From contig OX327704.1 in the NCBI GenBank assembly GCA_946807835.1, positions 1,240,001 through 1,304,000 on the forward strand: a DNA stretch of 64,000 bases, read 5' to 3'. Shown here piece after piece: positions 34,042-47,449 of the stretch. Every line of letters starts with the position of its first letter. Position 1 is the stretch's first letter. Below the pieces are notes generated by a model, which saw only the letters and a program-made list of their open reading frames with translations, searched no databases and had not been told where the DNA came from. The position numbers and the translations under genes were made by a program. This stretch comes from Ailanthus altissimus (lineage: Eukaryota; Streptophyta; Magnoliopsida; Sapindales; Simaroubaceae).

Positions 34042-36830
34042 TGACAGAATTCGACCTAGAATTTTACAACGTGAACTTAGATAGATCCTTTCAGGCACCT
34101 TAACGAAATGCTTCTCAAAGTCTACTATAATCATTGAAAAATTTCATGAGGCAAACCTTAAAATTTCTCTTAATTTCTGTTTGATATATTTTCATAAACA
34201 CAAAAAAATTTAAATTTTTCTTAAAATTTTTTAGATTAAAACGGATAGAGTTTCCCTTATTTTTCTAAAAATTTATATTTCATAAACCTACAGAAAATAC
34301 ACTCCAAATATTTCTCACATCTCTCAATTGCAAATGGGATCTCCCATCCCTTCCCAAATTATTCAACACATGCATTCATGATTATACTTCAACAGACATC
34401 CATAGTAAGAAGGCTAACAATTTCAAAAAGTTATAAATATTCATTTTATCTCCAAAATCTATTATGCATACTATACAATGCAAAACTAAATATACTACAT
34501 ATATATACACTAAATGTATACATATAGCTCCGTACATGCACAGGAGATCGTCGTAGGGTTGACCCATGACTAATCCACAGGAAAAATTATAAGCTATACG
34601 CTGCTGGCTATACTTGGGAGAAAAATAGAAACACCAAAAATAAAAGGGTGAGTTGATAAACTCAATGAGTGGGTGTGAAATCTGAATAATTGTGGAAACA
34701 TACTGAAAAATCTAAAAGTACAAAAAATTGTTCTAAATCATTTCTAAATCTCAAATACTGGTAAACATCTATCGAGCGGTTTTCTTTATTTAAAAATTTT
34801 AAAACTAAATGGGCTACTGCTGAAATTTGTAAACATTATTAACAAACATTTTCATTTAAAAAAAAAACTGCATATCTCATACAATTGTCTAAAACTTCCG
34901 CTCGGTTGTAGTCTGTCTGAAAAGCACCAATGGTTACCCTAATACTGGACCCACTCGTCGATGTAGCTGAAAAAATGAGTCGGTCATAGGGCGGTCGCCG
35001 CTAGCAACAATCACTGTGATCAATATGATAAACTTATAAATCTGAGACATCTTATTATTTATGTGGCAGAATATACATCGCAGACATATAGCGAGACAAC
35101 ACCTCGTAGCATAAGCGACTCACAGACTCGACACCTCGACTCCCTGGAGTTAGCAATATTCAACCCAACTGACTGACCTGCCTACGCATACGGGGTGTAC
35201 TGGCCGGGTCTATACTATCCCTACAGGGATCTGAATTTGATAACTGATAACTGATAAATGGGGTACCACTGACCTTTGAAAAATGATAATATTCTAAAAA
35301 TATTTCTTACTGCTGAAAAATAAATCTTTAAACTGTAGAAAATACTGAACTGATATTTCTAAAACTTTTGCAGTATTTTCAAATGATAATTTTCAATTTT
35401 CATTATCTCTCAAATATCAAATAAAATATTACTATACTTTCCTTAATTCTTAAAAATCACATAACTTGAGTAAATTACCTAAAACAACATTTAAATTAGA
35501 AAGCACATAAATACTACTAATTTAAAATAAACTGCATTTAATTTCTTTTAATCGCTTTCTTACTCACCAACTGTCCTTCGCTAAAGTTTCATTTTCGGGC
35601 TTATCCTTTCACCGATTTCGCCCTTCGACACCTACAAAGCATAAATTACTCTTTAGTCCCCTTAAAATGAAAAATTACCAAAATACCCCTAGTGCACATT
35701 TTCGGCCACCACCCAAAATTCCTTTCTAAATTTACAATTCTTTCCCCAACAATCTCAATTTATGCACAAACTACCATTTTTTGTCAAAGGAGTCCATAAC
35801 CCCTTATAATTTTCATTGGACATAATTACCCATAATCTTTGTCATAAATGACCATTATGTCCCATATCCTAACTTTGATTTTCACCTATCAAAACTCATC
35901 TTAAGGGTTCTAGAATTCATTATTAACCCTCAATTTTAGGTAATTATACTTGTACCACTAAAAATCCCAAAATGGCCAAAATGACCAAAATGGGATTTTT
36001 ACCATTTTTCAAATTTTTTCTTGCCTATGGTCTTATCTACTCTCCAAATTCATTCTAATACCCTACATTTATTCAATTGAAGTCTAATTATACAAAAACC
36101 CTAATTTAATATTCTAGGGTTTGAAATTCTCACCTTTTAAAATAAATTTACCCTTAATCTACCCTTAAATCTTGTTTAAGCACTTTGAAACAACTTAAAT
36201 TTGGTGTGGATTCCTTAATTTGGCTTAGAAATTTCATGGGTATCACTGTTCATCTCCTTCCCATCTTCATTTTTGAAATCCTCTCTCTCTCTTTGTTTTC
36301 TTTTCTTTTTCTTTTTTCTTAACAATTCTTGAAAAAAAACACATGGCCTTTATATATAAACCAAAAAATTGCATAGTGGCTCTCCAAGACATGCCTAATT
36401 GCCATTTAGCCCTCCAATTAAAAAGTTTTTGATTGGTGGCCAATAATTTAATAATTATTACTAATAACTAATAAAATATAATATAATAGACTAATATATG
36501 TAATTGTCTCAATTTGATTGGTCCATATGTCTTAAAATATACATGCTTATCCAACAAAAATAGCTTTCTTAGGGTGTGATGCTTACACAAAAAATTATTG
36601 GTACAATTATTGAATTTTCATTACTTAGTTAACCAAAAAATTCTAAAAATATTTAGTGAGCATCCAATGCCCAAATTGACTATAAAAATTTTCAATTGGG
36701 TCTATCACGACTTACAAAAATACTTAAAAAAAGTTTCAAGAAGGGTTAAAATTTAAAACTTCTACGGTTTCCTAGTTGTCAAATACCAAAATTCTAAGTA
36801 TCTAATTATTTATGAAAACTGAGTATTACA
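34042..36830 (-). mobile_element. Gypsy solo LTR, minus orientation
   Basis: Flanked by GTGGG (34037-34041 and 36831-36835). On the minus strand it starts TGTAATACTCAGTTTTC, close to the start of the Gypsy LTR at 53948 (TGTAATACTTAAATT), and ends GAATTCTGTCA. TATATATAAAGG near 36350 and the CT-rich tract at 36283-36330 on plus fit promoter and R region. The corresponding site in unit 2 (near 39889) has no insertion. Length 2,789 bp, no internal domain. Confidence 0.9.
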
Positions 36831-37057
36831 GTGGGTGTATTTAAAAAAAATATTATTTGTTTAGTAAGTACCTGTTTATCTAAATTGAGTCTATTAGAAT
36901 TTTTTTTACTAATTTACTATTAAAAATTAAAAAAATAAAATTAAGTTTAATTATCTAATTTCTTGTGGGTGTACTTACAAATATATTGTTTTTTTAGGAA
37001 GTACCCCATCAGGCCATTGGGATTGGGCTGGTATGTATATAATAAGTCCATTGAGGA

Positions 37058-37083
37058 TTATATATATATATATATATATATAT
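37058..37083. repeat. TA microsatellite
   Basis: An uninterrupted run of about 13 TA dinucleotides within family R unit 1. Similar runs occur at 52005-52040 and, as compound TA then TG, at 56590-56623. Confidence 0.85.
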
Positions 37084-37383
37084 GCATATTATTCATATTT
37101 TGTGTTTGAAGTATAACAAAGTGTAATTATCTAAATTTAAAAAAAAAATTATTTATAGAAGATTATATTATTTTGGGTTTAAATTAAACTTTTGATTACT
37201 CAAAATAATACATTTGAATTTAATTAGTATGAAAAAAAGGCCTTCAATTATAGTTTTGGAGACTTGATAATTTTTTGAAGAGGTTGATCATGATATTTTA
37301 ATATTGTGGTTGTGAATTTTAAAATTGGGGTTTTTTTTTAATAAAACTGAATGAATTGGAAAAGTTGGTTCAATTCGGTTTGA

Positions 37384-40350
37384 TAAACACAATTATCACC
37401 ATTTTGTGTTTAAAGTAAAACAAAGTGTAATCATCTAAATTTCTTTTAGAAAAAATTATTTATGGATGATTATTTTATTTTGGGCTTTAATTGAATTTTT
37501 AGTTACTCAAAATAAGACTTTTGAATTTAATTAGCATGAAAAAGGGCCTCTAATTAAAGTTTTGTAAGACTTAACAATTTTTAAAGAATTTTTCTATCAT
37601 TAAGTAGTATTCTGGTAGGTGACTTTTAAAAATGAATATTTTTTTATAAAATCGAGTGAACTAAAAAAGGTTAATTGATTTGGTTTGGTGTTATATTTTG
37701 AATTTATTTTAAATCTTATTTTTAAAAATTAATTAATTTGATTGGGTTTAAATTTCAAAATATTAATTTAAAAAAATTAAATAAAAATTTAAAATTGAAC
37801 TAAACTAATTTAATTTTGCCAAAAAAGTTGATTTCGATCGCTTCTAGCATATATAGAATTAAACAATTTAATTTCAAGTTAAATTTTTTTAGTTTGAACT
37901 AACCCAAAACTAAATTTATCTATTTTTAATAAGTTTCAATGCCAAAAGTTTAAGAAAAAGATCGAGTTTGCTCCTAACTCATCCAAATAGAAGAGAAGAT
38001 ATTACTTAATAATATAGGACATAATCCAATCTTTCATAGCCAAATCTTTAACAGGTGCACAATGTACTCAATTTTACTTTGTTGCAGTCATTATTTTATT
38101 TTTAATATAAATTAAATTTTAATTACAATAAAATTTTCAATGAAAATAAAATATAACAACTCAAAGTTTTAAAAATATATTTACATATGATTCTGACATA
38201 ATTAATTGACCTTTTTGAATATAAAAGGCAAATTTTTGAAAGGGATTGAATCGGGTTTGGGGAGTGTATTGCCAAATTTGAAATATTATATAATATAAAT
38301 TGTGAGTTAATACAAAATAAACGAATGGGAAAATCAAGTCCAAAGTCATGATGTATTACCAAATTTAAAATATTATATAATTTAATATTTATTAAATTCG
38401 TTGGAATGCATAATTAACATTCACTTAATTGATATTTTTGACTTCTCAAACACCTCTTTTAGTAGCATTTTAAGAGAGCTGAGTTGTTTTGTGTTTTTTT
38501 TTTGTTTTTTTTCTTCATATGATATAGATTGATAACTATTTTGTTTAATTTTTAATTTATTTTTCTCACATAATAGAAATTGATAAACTTTTTATTTTAC
38601 TTTTTTTTACTCTTTTAATATTTAATATATTTTTAGCTTAGTTAATAAATTGACTAATTTTAAAACTATAATATACCAATATAAAATTATTTGTAAAATG
38701 TTTTCTTAAATCTTGAATCAAACTTAAAAAAAATTATTTTTGTTTGATTGAGTTGCTTTTCAATTATATTATCCATTATTTATATTAACTATTTATGAGT
38801 TGCGTTTATTAGTTTTAACTTAAAAATATGTTTAACTTTGATTGGAAGACTGTTATTAAATTTAAATACGTGATATAATTTTGAATACTATATTTCATAA
38901 ATTGTCTTTAAAATAAATGCTATGATTTTATATTTTCAATATTGTGACTTATAACTCACTCAAAATCCACGGCATAACCCATTGCAGGTTTGGTAAATAA
39001 TACATATTTATTAGAACAGATTTTGCAATAAAATTCTAAATTTGTAATAAATTTAAAAAAATTTAATATTTTTATTTTTAAAGTAGATGTAGATATAGAT
39101 GCGGATATTAATTTAAAGGTATTTGTCTCAAATCCAATTTGCTACTATCCTTACACCTCTAACTTAGGTTCAGGATTTGAATATTAGTATATATCAGAGC
39201 AGTTTAGTTCCTTCAATTATTAGGAGACTAATTTTAATTATTTGTACTTAAAGAATATTATGTAATTAATTTATATATGAACTATAATATTTGATATTTG
39301 AGATTTAATAGTTGTATCAATAATACTAACATAGAACTCTTATTCCACTAAACCTTTTACACGTTTGACATCCAATTTGGTGCCCAATATATGTTGTAAT
39401 GGAGGTGTTGACATGGAAGATAGTGTAAAAATGTGGTCAAAAAAATTATCACTAAATCTACACTCATTATAAATACATTATATGTAGTAGTAATATGTGA
39501 TAATTACTGATTAAACAACTATATAATAATGTAATTGGACAACCTCATTTAAACTTTCTTATCAATGCTCATATTGACATGAAAGATGCCTAAAAAGGTG
39601 GTAAAACAAAAGTTGGTTACGAAATTTACACTCGTTATAAATGTATTATGTGTATGTAACAAACACATGAAAATTAATAATTAAATAGTGATATAATAAC
39701 ATGATCAAAGCAATTACACCATTTAAGATTTTCTGGTTAATACATGTGATTGAATAGCATAAATTAAAAAATTTAACCTCACCTATGTTTATATAATAAG
39801 TTATCGAAATTGAGTCTCTCAGAAAAGTTTTTATTAATTAATTATTAAAAAATAAAAAAAGAATTAAGTTTTATTATCTATTAGAAGTGTGTGTGCATAA
39901 AAAAAATATTATTTATTTAGTAAGTACTTGCATATCTAAATTGAGTCTCTCGAAAAAGCTTCTACTAATTTACTATGAAAAAAAAAATAATAAAAAAAAT
40001 GTAATTATTTGAATTTGGGAGACCTCATTATACATATAAATATATTATCATATTTTGTGTTTGAAGAAGTATAACAAAGTGCAATTATTTGAATTTTTAA
40101 AAAAAATTTATTTATAGATGATTATATTATTTTGGGTTTAAATCAAACTTTTGATTACTCAAAATAATACTTTTAAATTTAATTAGCATGAAAAAGGCCT
40201 TCAATTATAGTTTTGAAGACTTGATAATTTTTAAAGAGTTTGATCATTATCTTTTAGTATTGTGGTGGTGAATTTTGAAAGTGGGTAATTTTTTTTATAG
40301 AACCGAGTGAATCGAAAAAATTTGGTTCAATTTGATTTAGTTTTATTTAT
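37384..40350. repeat. Family R tandem unit 2
   Basis: Collinear with unit 1 (31594-37383) but lacking the solo LTR. At 39889-39920 the sequence reads GAAGTGTGTGTGCATAAAAA where unit 1 has the GTGGG-flanked insertion. The two minus-strand frames at 38123-38362 are AT-rich chance frames. Confidence 0.85.
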
Positions 40351-41640
40351 TTTTATTTTATTTTAATTCTTATTTTTAAAAATTAATCGATTTGATTGGG
40401 TTCAAAATTTAAAAAGTAAAATTAAAATAAACAAAAAAAATTGAATTGAATTGGTTCAATTTTGTCAAGAGAGTCGGTTTCGATTACTTTTAACATGTAT
40501 AGAATCAAGCAATTTAATTTTAAAATTATTTTTTTAGGTTGAATTAAACCAACATTAGCATTCTTAATGAACCTCGCTATCATTTTAAGAACAAAAATCG
40601 AATTTCTTTCTTACTCACCTTGATAATAGAAGAATAGATATTATTTAATAATATAAAAAAAGATCAAATCTTTTATGCCCAAATCTTTAAAAGGAGCTAC
40701 AGGGCAATCAATTTTGCTTGTCACAATAGTTATTTGATTGTTAATGTAAATTAATTGGGAGTTAAAACATAATATTCATAGAAAATAAAATTCAACAATT
40801 AAAGTTGAAAAACTCCGTACTCATATAAATATTTTAAAAATATATTTATATATATGATTTTTACATAATTGATTGACATTTATGAATACAAAAGGTAGAT
40901 TTTTGAAATGGATTGAATTAGAAGGGTTAGTTAACTTAAGAGGGAAAAGTCTAGTGTTAATCACTAACACAAGTTATGTTCTAAAGATAAACTCTAAATT
41001 AATTCTATAATTTACAATAATTATAATGCAAATTGTGAGGTAATACCAAATAAACAAAATGGAATATCAAGTCCATAGTCATGATGTATTGAAAAATTTA
41101 GAATATTATATAATTTAATATTTGCAAAATTAGTTGGAATGCATAATTAACGTTCACTCAATTGATATTTTTAATTTCTCAAACACATTTTTTTCAATAG
41201 AATTTTGTGTGCATATTTTTTGAAAATATTATCTCATTTTTTTTTCAAAATTTTGAATTGGAATGAGAAATTTGATTCACTAAAATATCCCAACTTCATA
41301 GCTTGTAAATCTTATTGAAACTTGGGTGATCACGGACGCATTGTGCCTTTTCACCGCTTGTGCTATGCTTTGAAGTTAAGGAAATTATTAGTTTAATTCT
41401 TGAAGTTCAGTTAAAATATTGAAGTGCATTTTTTGAAGGTAGTAAAATAAATTAATATATCAACCATTATACATTATTACATATTTGAATAAATTTATCT
41501 TAGTATCTTAAAAAAGTGCACTATAGATTTGTTTATTTACAAAAACATACTAATTCCTACATTTAAAAAAATATAGGATTAATAATTTAAATAAATTTAA
41601 GGGACTCAATTAGTAATCCTTTTTTTTAATTTATAAGATG
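40351..41640. repeat. Family R continuation
   Basis: Beyond the tandem unit the sequence stays collinear with copy A at 14460-15960, for example AACACAAGTTATGTTCTAAA near 40967 and 15398, and TTTTGTGTGCATATTTTTT near 41204 and 15640. No coding trace. Confidence 0.75.
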
Positions 41641-43034
41641 AAACAGGCAATATGTTTTACTAAATTAATAATATTCTTTGTCAATTAAATAATAGACCAA
41701 AGAGACATAATGTTAATTATCTAATTTTCTTTTCCTTCCTATAAAATATAGGATAAGAAAGACCAATATTGATATAATAATGTATAAATTAAATGCTTGC
41801 TCTCCAGAGTAGTTTAAATAGTCATAAATGAGCTTTGCACTTACGACCACTTGAATTCAAATAAAAATAAGAGTTTAAAGTTGGTGTTTAATAAATAAAA
41901 ATTTTAGTAATATCCAAACTTTTAATATATATGTATGTGTGTAAAAGTTGGTGTTTAATGGATAGAAATTTTCATACTAACCAAAATTTTAATATATATA
42001 TATAATTGTATGTGTATAATTTTAAATGTTTGTATATAATAATTTGTCTAACATCTGAAACTACCTTTTTTATCGTAAGTTTAGATAAATGCTCTAGTTT
42101 GTTACGTAAGTTACTATATAATGAGCAATAATATCACGTGATATTATCTGATTAATCCACAACATCTTATTATTTATATTTTGTTCCTCATTAGAATGAA
42201 TATATATATATATATAGATCTTGAACTACCTTATTAACTAAGAAATTAATTATTTTTAATATTTTTTATAGTTTTTTTAATGCATTTAAAAATTAAAACC
42301 AAACATTAATAATGCAAAACTTACAACTAGAAAAATAATTAAGTTAGTAAACTTTCAAGGAATCCATCCACTCCTTATCCAATACTCAATTGCTCTAGTG
42401 TTAATTCCAATTAAATTCTATGCTAGATGTAACTTTTCTAAAACTCGTGACTTTGGTCTCTAAATTTTTTTGATATATCTCTCTTTAGGTAGTCATTATA
42501 TTGCGATCTCTAGTGTCACTTAATATCATCAAAATATCTTCATGGATATATCCTTCTTTACCATATAATCTTTTGACCCTTACCACTACGGTGAGATAAT
42601 CTCCAATATTGTGCTTGGTATGCAATCCCTTAACAAATCCACATTGAGACCTCAAAGTATTCCATCAAGCACATAGCCTCAATTATACTTTTTATGCTTA
42701 GACCATTTAAACATCTTCCACATTCCTTCTCCAACAATAGATGAGCTCCTAAATAATTTATTCAGTACTTTCTTATGCTTATGCCGAGTGCTCAGGCACT
42801 CCATGACACTTTTCCACAATTTTGTCCAGTGTCAAAACTGTCTCAACCTCTACTTTATTTGTTTTGTTGATGTATTGTCTATTTTAATGAAATATAAATA
42901 TTTATATAGGCTCTAAACTACCTTTAGAAATTCTATTTCTTATTAAAATAATAGTCTATACAAAAGAAAAATTTAAAACCTACTCAAACACACCTAAAAA
43001 CACTAAAATCAGTGTTTTTTTTAAGCTAGCTTGG
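41641..43034. other. Intergenic DNA, no gene recognised
   Basis: Two related stretches near 41878-41935 and 41945-42000 repeat AGTTGGTGTTTAATRGATARA. The part 42380-42880 is less AT-rich and looks like decayed coding DNA on the minus strand, but stops and frameshifts interrupt every frame and I could not name a family. Confidence 0.45.
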
Positions 43035-43232
43035 CGAAACTGACTAAAGTACAAACCAATTCACAGTAAAGGGTTAAGCCATGCCATATACAATCATAAT
43101 ACTACTTCAGAGTTAGCTTGTCCAAAATATAGTCACTCTATTGGCAGCCATTGGACAATACAAAATATTTCATGTAGAGAATTGATTTTTATAACACAAC
43201 ACATCATAATATACAAGCCTTATTTAAGTTAT
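43035..43232 (-). pseudogene. LINE RNase H-like tail, most decayed copy
   Basis: Matches 16150-16380 and 53530-53745 (ACTACTTCAGAGTTAGCTTG near 43100; TATTGGCAGCCATTGGACA near 43139). The NRV part of the NRVAHSLAK-like motif survives on the minus strand, but the rest is scrambled by substitutions and stops. Confidence 0.6.
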
Positions 43233-43235
43233 TCA

Positions 43236-43395
43236 ACTTTACCAATCTCATTTTGAGGTTATGCCTTAAAAATAATCATGTATCTTCTAAAACACCTCTA
43301 AAAATATAGATAGAACGTAAACTAAGTTTATGTCACATACATATATGAGGTTGTCCAGCTCATGTATTAAAAGGGAAGACAACCAAGTTGGAATC
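43236..43395 (+). pseudogene. Older Copia pol, 5' piece (integrase end)
   Basis: Plus-strand translation gives LKNNHVSSKTPLKI, a stop, ERKLSLCHIH, a stop, then GCPAHVLKGKTTKLE. This is the integrase-to-RT linker of Copia elements (family form: LN-VPSK-P-E...GRKPSL...GCPAHVL). It stops at the GAATC target site, where a minus-strand Copia begins, and resumes at 48861. Confidence 0.82.
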
Positions 43396-44110
43396 TGTTG
43401 AAGTGAAAGCACATAAACAAGCAATATCATCAAAGCAAATAGTATAGAACAAGCAATTAAATGAATAAAAGAAAAAAAGGGTAGAAGAAGAACATGCAAA
43501 ATATTTATGTGGTTCGGCAACTTGCCTACGTCTACGGTGGATCAAGATCACTCACGCTTATTATTGAATCACAAGGCACTCACAAAGTATGCTTTTTACA
43601 AGAAAGATCATAAAGAAAACTCTCTCTTGCCAACTAAGGATTTTTTCTCAATAAGAACCACAAAAAAAGTTTAATCACTAAGAGTTTTTGGGTTATTACA
43701 AAGATATATTTACAAACTAATTGAGAGCCTTTATATAGGCTTTAGGACATTCTAGGTTTACCCTATACGTGTGGGAGTCATATTAGAGAGTCTTGAAGCA
43801 AGTAAAAGACAAATAAGGAAGTCTTTAATTCAGAAAACTATTCTCGCATCCTACCACGGCGCTCAGCGCCAATCACAGCGACGCTAGTGCACCCGCCTGG
43901 GCATCTCATCACTGATTACCTGGCACTATAGCGCTCAGGTTCTGGGTTCGGCATTGCGGCTCCTACTCTTGGTCGCCTAGGCACTGGCGCCTATCATGCC
44001 TTTCTTTATTTTTTGCCTCCCTTCACATCCATCTTCGATCCTTGCCTACCAAACGCACTTGGCTTAATCTCCAAATTATATCTCGATGATTTTCAATCAA
44101 TATTCTCATA
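43396..44110 (-). repeat. 3' LTR of the minus-strand Copia
   Basis: 715 bp; on plus it starts TGTTGAAGTGAAAGC and ends TATTCTCATA. It is 80 bp longer than its partner, chiefly in the GC-rich region (43855-43990). Shared block: GTGGTTCGGCAACTTGCC near 43510. Confidence 0.9.
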
Positions 44111-44179
44111 AATTCCCTCATTGATTCAAAATCATTCACAATGCAACTTGATCTCTCAATTTTGCATCTTTGATCATTC

Positions 44180-44990
44180 TTACAAAGTAATGACTTCGGT
44201 TAAGTTCTTACATAAGATGAACTTAATCGAGAGCAGTGGCTTAGTCAATATATCAACAGGGTTTTTAGACGACGCTATCTTCATTAGACTAACTTCACCA
44301 CTTTGAACAATCACTTGAATGTAATTGAGCCTCACATCAATATGTGTCGACCTTTTGTGGAACACTTAATGCTTGTTTAGGTGTATGGCATCCTGGCTGT
44401 CACAATATACACCAGTGTTCACATCTTCTTTAGCCAATACCTCAGCACATATGCCTTTCAATCACACGGCCTCTTTAATAGCTTTACCAATAGCTATGTA
44501 CTCTGTCTCTGTGGTAGATAGTGCAACCATATGTTGTAGAAATGATCTCCAACATACACATACTTAAACATTGTGAATACATAGCCCGTCAACAATCTTC
44601 TCTTATCTAAATCACTTGTATAATCTGAGTCTACGTACCCTCTTACCATTTTATTATTGTACTCATCCCTCTTGTACATTAACTCAGAATTTAATATCCC
44701 TTTAAGATATCTCAAAATTCACTTCACTGCAAGTCAGTGATCCTTACCTAGATTTGCCATGTATCTACTCACCACTCTCACAGCTTGTGATATGTCTAGT
44801 TTTGTGTAAACCATTGCATACATGATGCTCCCTATAGCACTTGCATACGGTACTTTGCTCATCTACAAATTTTCCTCTTCGGATGTCGGCGACTGTACTG
44901 TTGAAAGTCTGAAATGCATGGCCAAAGGAGTAGAGACAGCCTTTACGTTGAACATACCAAATTTCTCTAGCATTTTGAGTATATATCACT
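44180..44990 (-). pseudogene. Copia RNase H and polyprotein C-terminus
   Basis: 44494-44715 reads MRYLKGILNSELMYK, then YVDSDYTSDLDKRRLLTGYV, the RNase H start with its first catalytic aspartate region (family: GY-DSDYAGD-D-RRSTSGYV). 44180-44365 carries HIDVRLNYIQ and SSKNPVDILTKPL, the conserved C-terminal end. The parts are in different frames and separated by stops. RNase H removes the RNA strand during reverse transcription. Confidence 0.88.
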
Positions 44991-45090
44991 GTCAGGATAA
45001 GAAGATAACATCTCTTATTTCCCTCACAATATCCATACCCAATATTTTCTTTGCTGCTCCTAAATCCTTTATCTCAAACTCGTCACTTAA

Positions 45091-45600
45091 CTACTTCTTG
45101 AGCTTCTGTATTTCTTTCATATTTTTACAGGCGATCAATATATCATCGACATATAGAAGCAAATACATCATCCCACAACTTATGTTCTTGAAGTACACGC
45201 ATCCGTCATATTTGCTCATATTAAAGCCACAAGCCATCATAAACTTTTCAAATCTTCTATACCAATAGCTAGGCGATTGCTTTAACCCATATAACGACTT
45301 CTTTAGCAAACAAGTACGATTTTCTTTTTTGGGCTCCTCGAACCTTTATAACTGTGTCATGTATATCGTCTCTTCAAGCTCTCCGTGTAGAAAAGCCATT
45401 TTTACATCCATTTGCTTTATATGTAAATTAAGGTTTGTATACATGGCGAATAGAATCCTAATAGACGTGTGCTTGAAGACTGAAAAGAATATCTCATGAA
45501 AGTCAACTCTTTCTCTTTGAGTGAAACCTTGTGCAACTAACTTAGCCTTGAATCTCGTAAGCTCTATCCCTAGTATCCCCTTATTTACCTTATACACCCA
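45091..45600 (-). pseudogene. Copia reverse transcriptase
   Basis: Two frames. 45346-45597 holds ARLVAQGFTQ-like text (here AKLVAQGFTQRERVDFHEIF), QMDVKMAFLHGELEETIYM. 45091-45309 holds KKSLYGLKQSPSYWYRRFEK and the catalytic LLLYVDDILIA. The catalytic YVDD is intact, and a stop plus frame change near 45310-45345 separates the two halves. The enzyme copies element RNA to DNA. Confidence 0.92.
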
Positions 45601-46289
45601 TTTGCACCAAACTAGGTTCTTTTAAGATGTCTCCACCAACTTCTAGGTATTGCTCTTCCCAAGAGAACTAATCTCTTCTTTCATGGCTTGCTGCCATTTT
45701 TTCTTGTTTTTACTATTTATAGCCTCATCATATATCCTAGGCTCATCATACTCAAGAGACTCAACAGTGTAAGCAGAATTAAAACATAAGCTACTAGATC
45801 TGTTTGTGCATACCTGACTGGTGGGTTAATCATTTTTCTTAGCCTGTCTGTGGCTAGCTGGTACTCTTCAAGTTCCATTTTAGGAGTTCTAGTCTTTCTT
45901 TGGGTGGACTTAGAGGAACTAACTGGTGTTCTTAGTTTATCTTCAAGGATCTCCTTGTTGAAGTACTAATCTGGGGGTATATCAGATCTACTATTAGGCT
46001 CCACTTCAACTTCTATTGACACGTGTGCTGAGTCTTCCTTGGGCACAGGTTCTTCCTTCTTATCTTTTTGGGAGGCTTTTAGCATCTTTTTCTCATCGAA
46101 CGTCACGTCACGACTTATGACACTCCTTGGTGGTGTTAAGTCTTTACACTATACTTTATATCCTTTTACTCATTCGGGATATCCTATAGATACCTCATTG
46201 ATAGCTCTAGATTTTAATTTCTCCTTTTTAACATGTATGAAGGCAGGGCAACCAAATATTATGAGGTGGTCATACTTAGGAAGATTACC

Positions 46290-46760
46290 AGACCATTTTT
46301 ATTTTATCGTCTTAAAGTCGATTGTTGATGAGGGACTTCTATTAATCAAATAAGATGCAGTCACTACAGCTTCTCCACAAAATACCTTGGACATCTTTGC
46401 ATTCGTAAGCATGCATCCAACCCTTTCAAATAGGGTTGCATTCATAATCTCATTTATGCCATTCTGTTGTAGTGTTGATCTTACCATTCTATGCTTTGCA
46501 ATCCCATGCTTGGCACAAAACTCATTAAACTCTCTATTACAAACTTTGAGGCCATTCTCTATTGCAAAATTCAAGGTCATTGTTAGTCCTCAGCCTTTTC
46601 ACACTTTTACCAATGTGATTTTCAACAAAAGCCTTCAAAGTCTTGATCACATCAAATGCTTGATCTTTGCTGTTCAACATATAGACCCACAACTTTCTTA
46701 AATAGTCATAAATTAAACTGAGAAAATACCTGAAACAACCGCAAGTAGCTGTCTGAGCTG
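46290..46760 (-). pseudogene. Copia integrase core
   Basis: 46299-46580 reads NGLKVCNREFNEFCAKHGI, then QQNGINEIMNATLFERV and ASYLINRSPSSTIDFK. This follows the second half of the integrase core (family DNG-EF...QQNG-AERMNRTL-ER). The glutamate of the catalytic triad survives in GINEIMN. The upstream aspartate-containing part (to about 46750) is present in another frame. Confidence 0.9.
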
Positions 46761-46764
46761 GTCT

Positions 46765-47440
46765 CTAAAAATTCGAGTGTATGTAGTAAAGAGTCCTCTT
46801 AGTCTTGTACTTGTCAATACTAAACCTCACTCTATGTGCTTTCCCAAGTACACAATGCTCACAAAACTTCAAGGGCTGAAACTTATCTTCACAAAATGTC
46901 TTTTGACTAAATAACTTTTTCATGTTTTTCTCGCCTAAATGTGCTAGTCTAAGATGCCATAACTTGGTTTGCATACTCTTATCATCTATAGAGAATAATA
47001 TAGAACCACCTATGACTTCACCTTTAAGCACATAAACACCTTTGTGTTTTTCTCATCTCATTACCACTATAGAATCCTTCAATACTCTCAAAACTCCATC
47101 GTCGATCCTGATGGATCACCCATTCTAATCTAAAGTCCTTAGTGAGATAAAGTGCCTTTTGAGATTAGGAATATACCTAACATTTGTCAACTCTCTCACT
47201 CGCCCATCATGCAGCCTAAGTTTAACACTACCGATTCTCATCATCTGACATGTAACATCATTACCCATTAACATCTTACCATTAATAACGAACTGAAAAT
47301 TTATAAACTAAGACTTATGCAGGCACATGTGAAAAGTACAATCAAAATCAAGAACCCATTGTTCAGTCTTCTTACCATCAGTAGCGACGAGTGTCTCTGT
47401 ACTGTTATAGCTGTCATCATAGGCAAGCGTAACATTCACT
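46765..47440 (-). pseudogene. Copia protease and pre-integrase zinc domain
   Basis: The protease active-site region reads EQWVLDFDCTFHMC (D-F-D codons at 47341-47349), whereas the family has LDSGCTFHM. Loss of the DSG triad means an inactive aspartic protease. Downstream, 46765-47031 keeps the integrase HHCC zinc motif: LWHLRLAHLG and CEHCVLGKAHRV. A stop-rich linker lies between. This identifies the gag-protease-integrase order of Copia. Confidence 0.88.
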
Positions 47441-47449
47441 TTCTTCTTG

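Larger units (their letters stand above)
31594..37383. repeat. Family R tandem unit 1, holding a Gypsy solo LTR
   Basis: Starts AAACACAATTATCAGCATTT. It repeats as unit 2 from 37384 with the same order of blocks throughout. Without the 2,789-bp solo LTR and its duplicated target, about 3.0 kb remain, equal to unit 2. No protein-coding trace was seen. GGTTCGAATC at 33367-33376 resembles a tRNA B box but no tRNA fold surrounds it. Confidence 0.85.
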
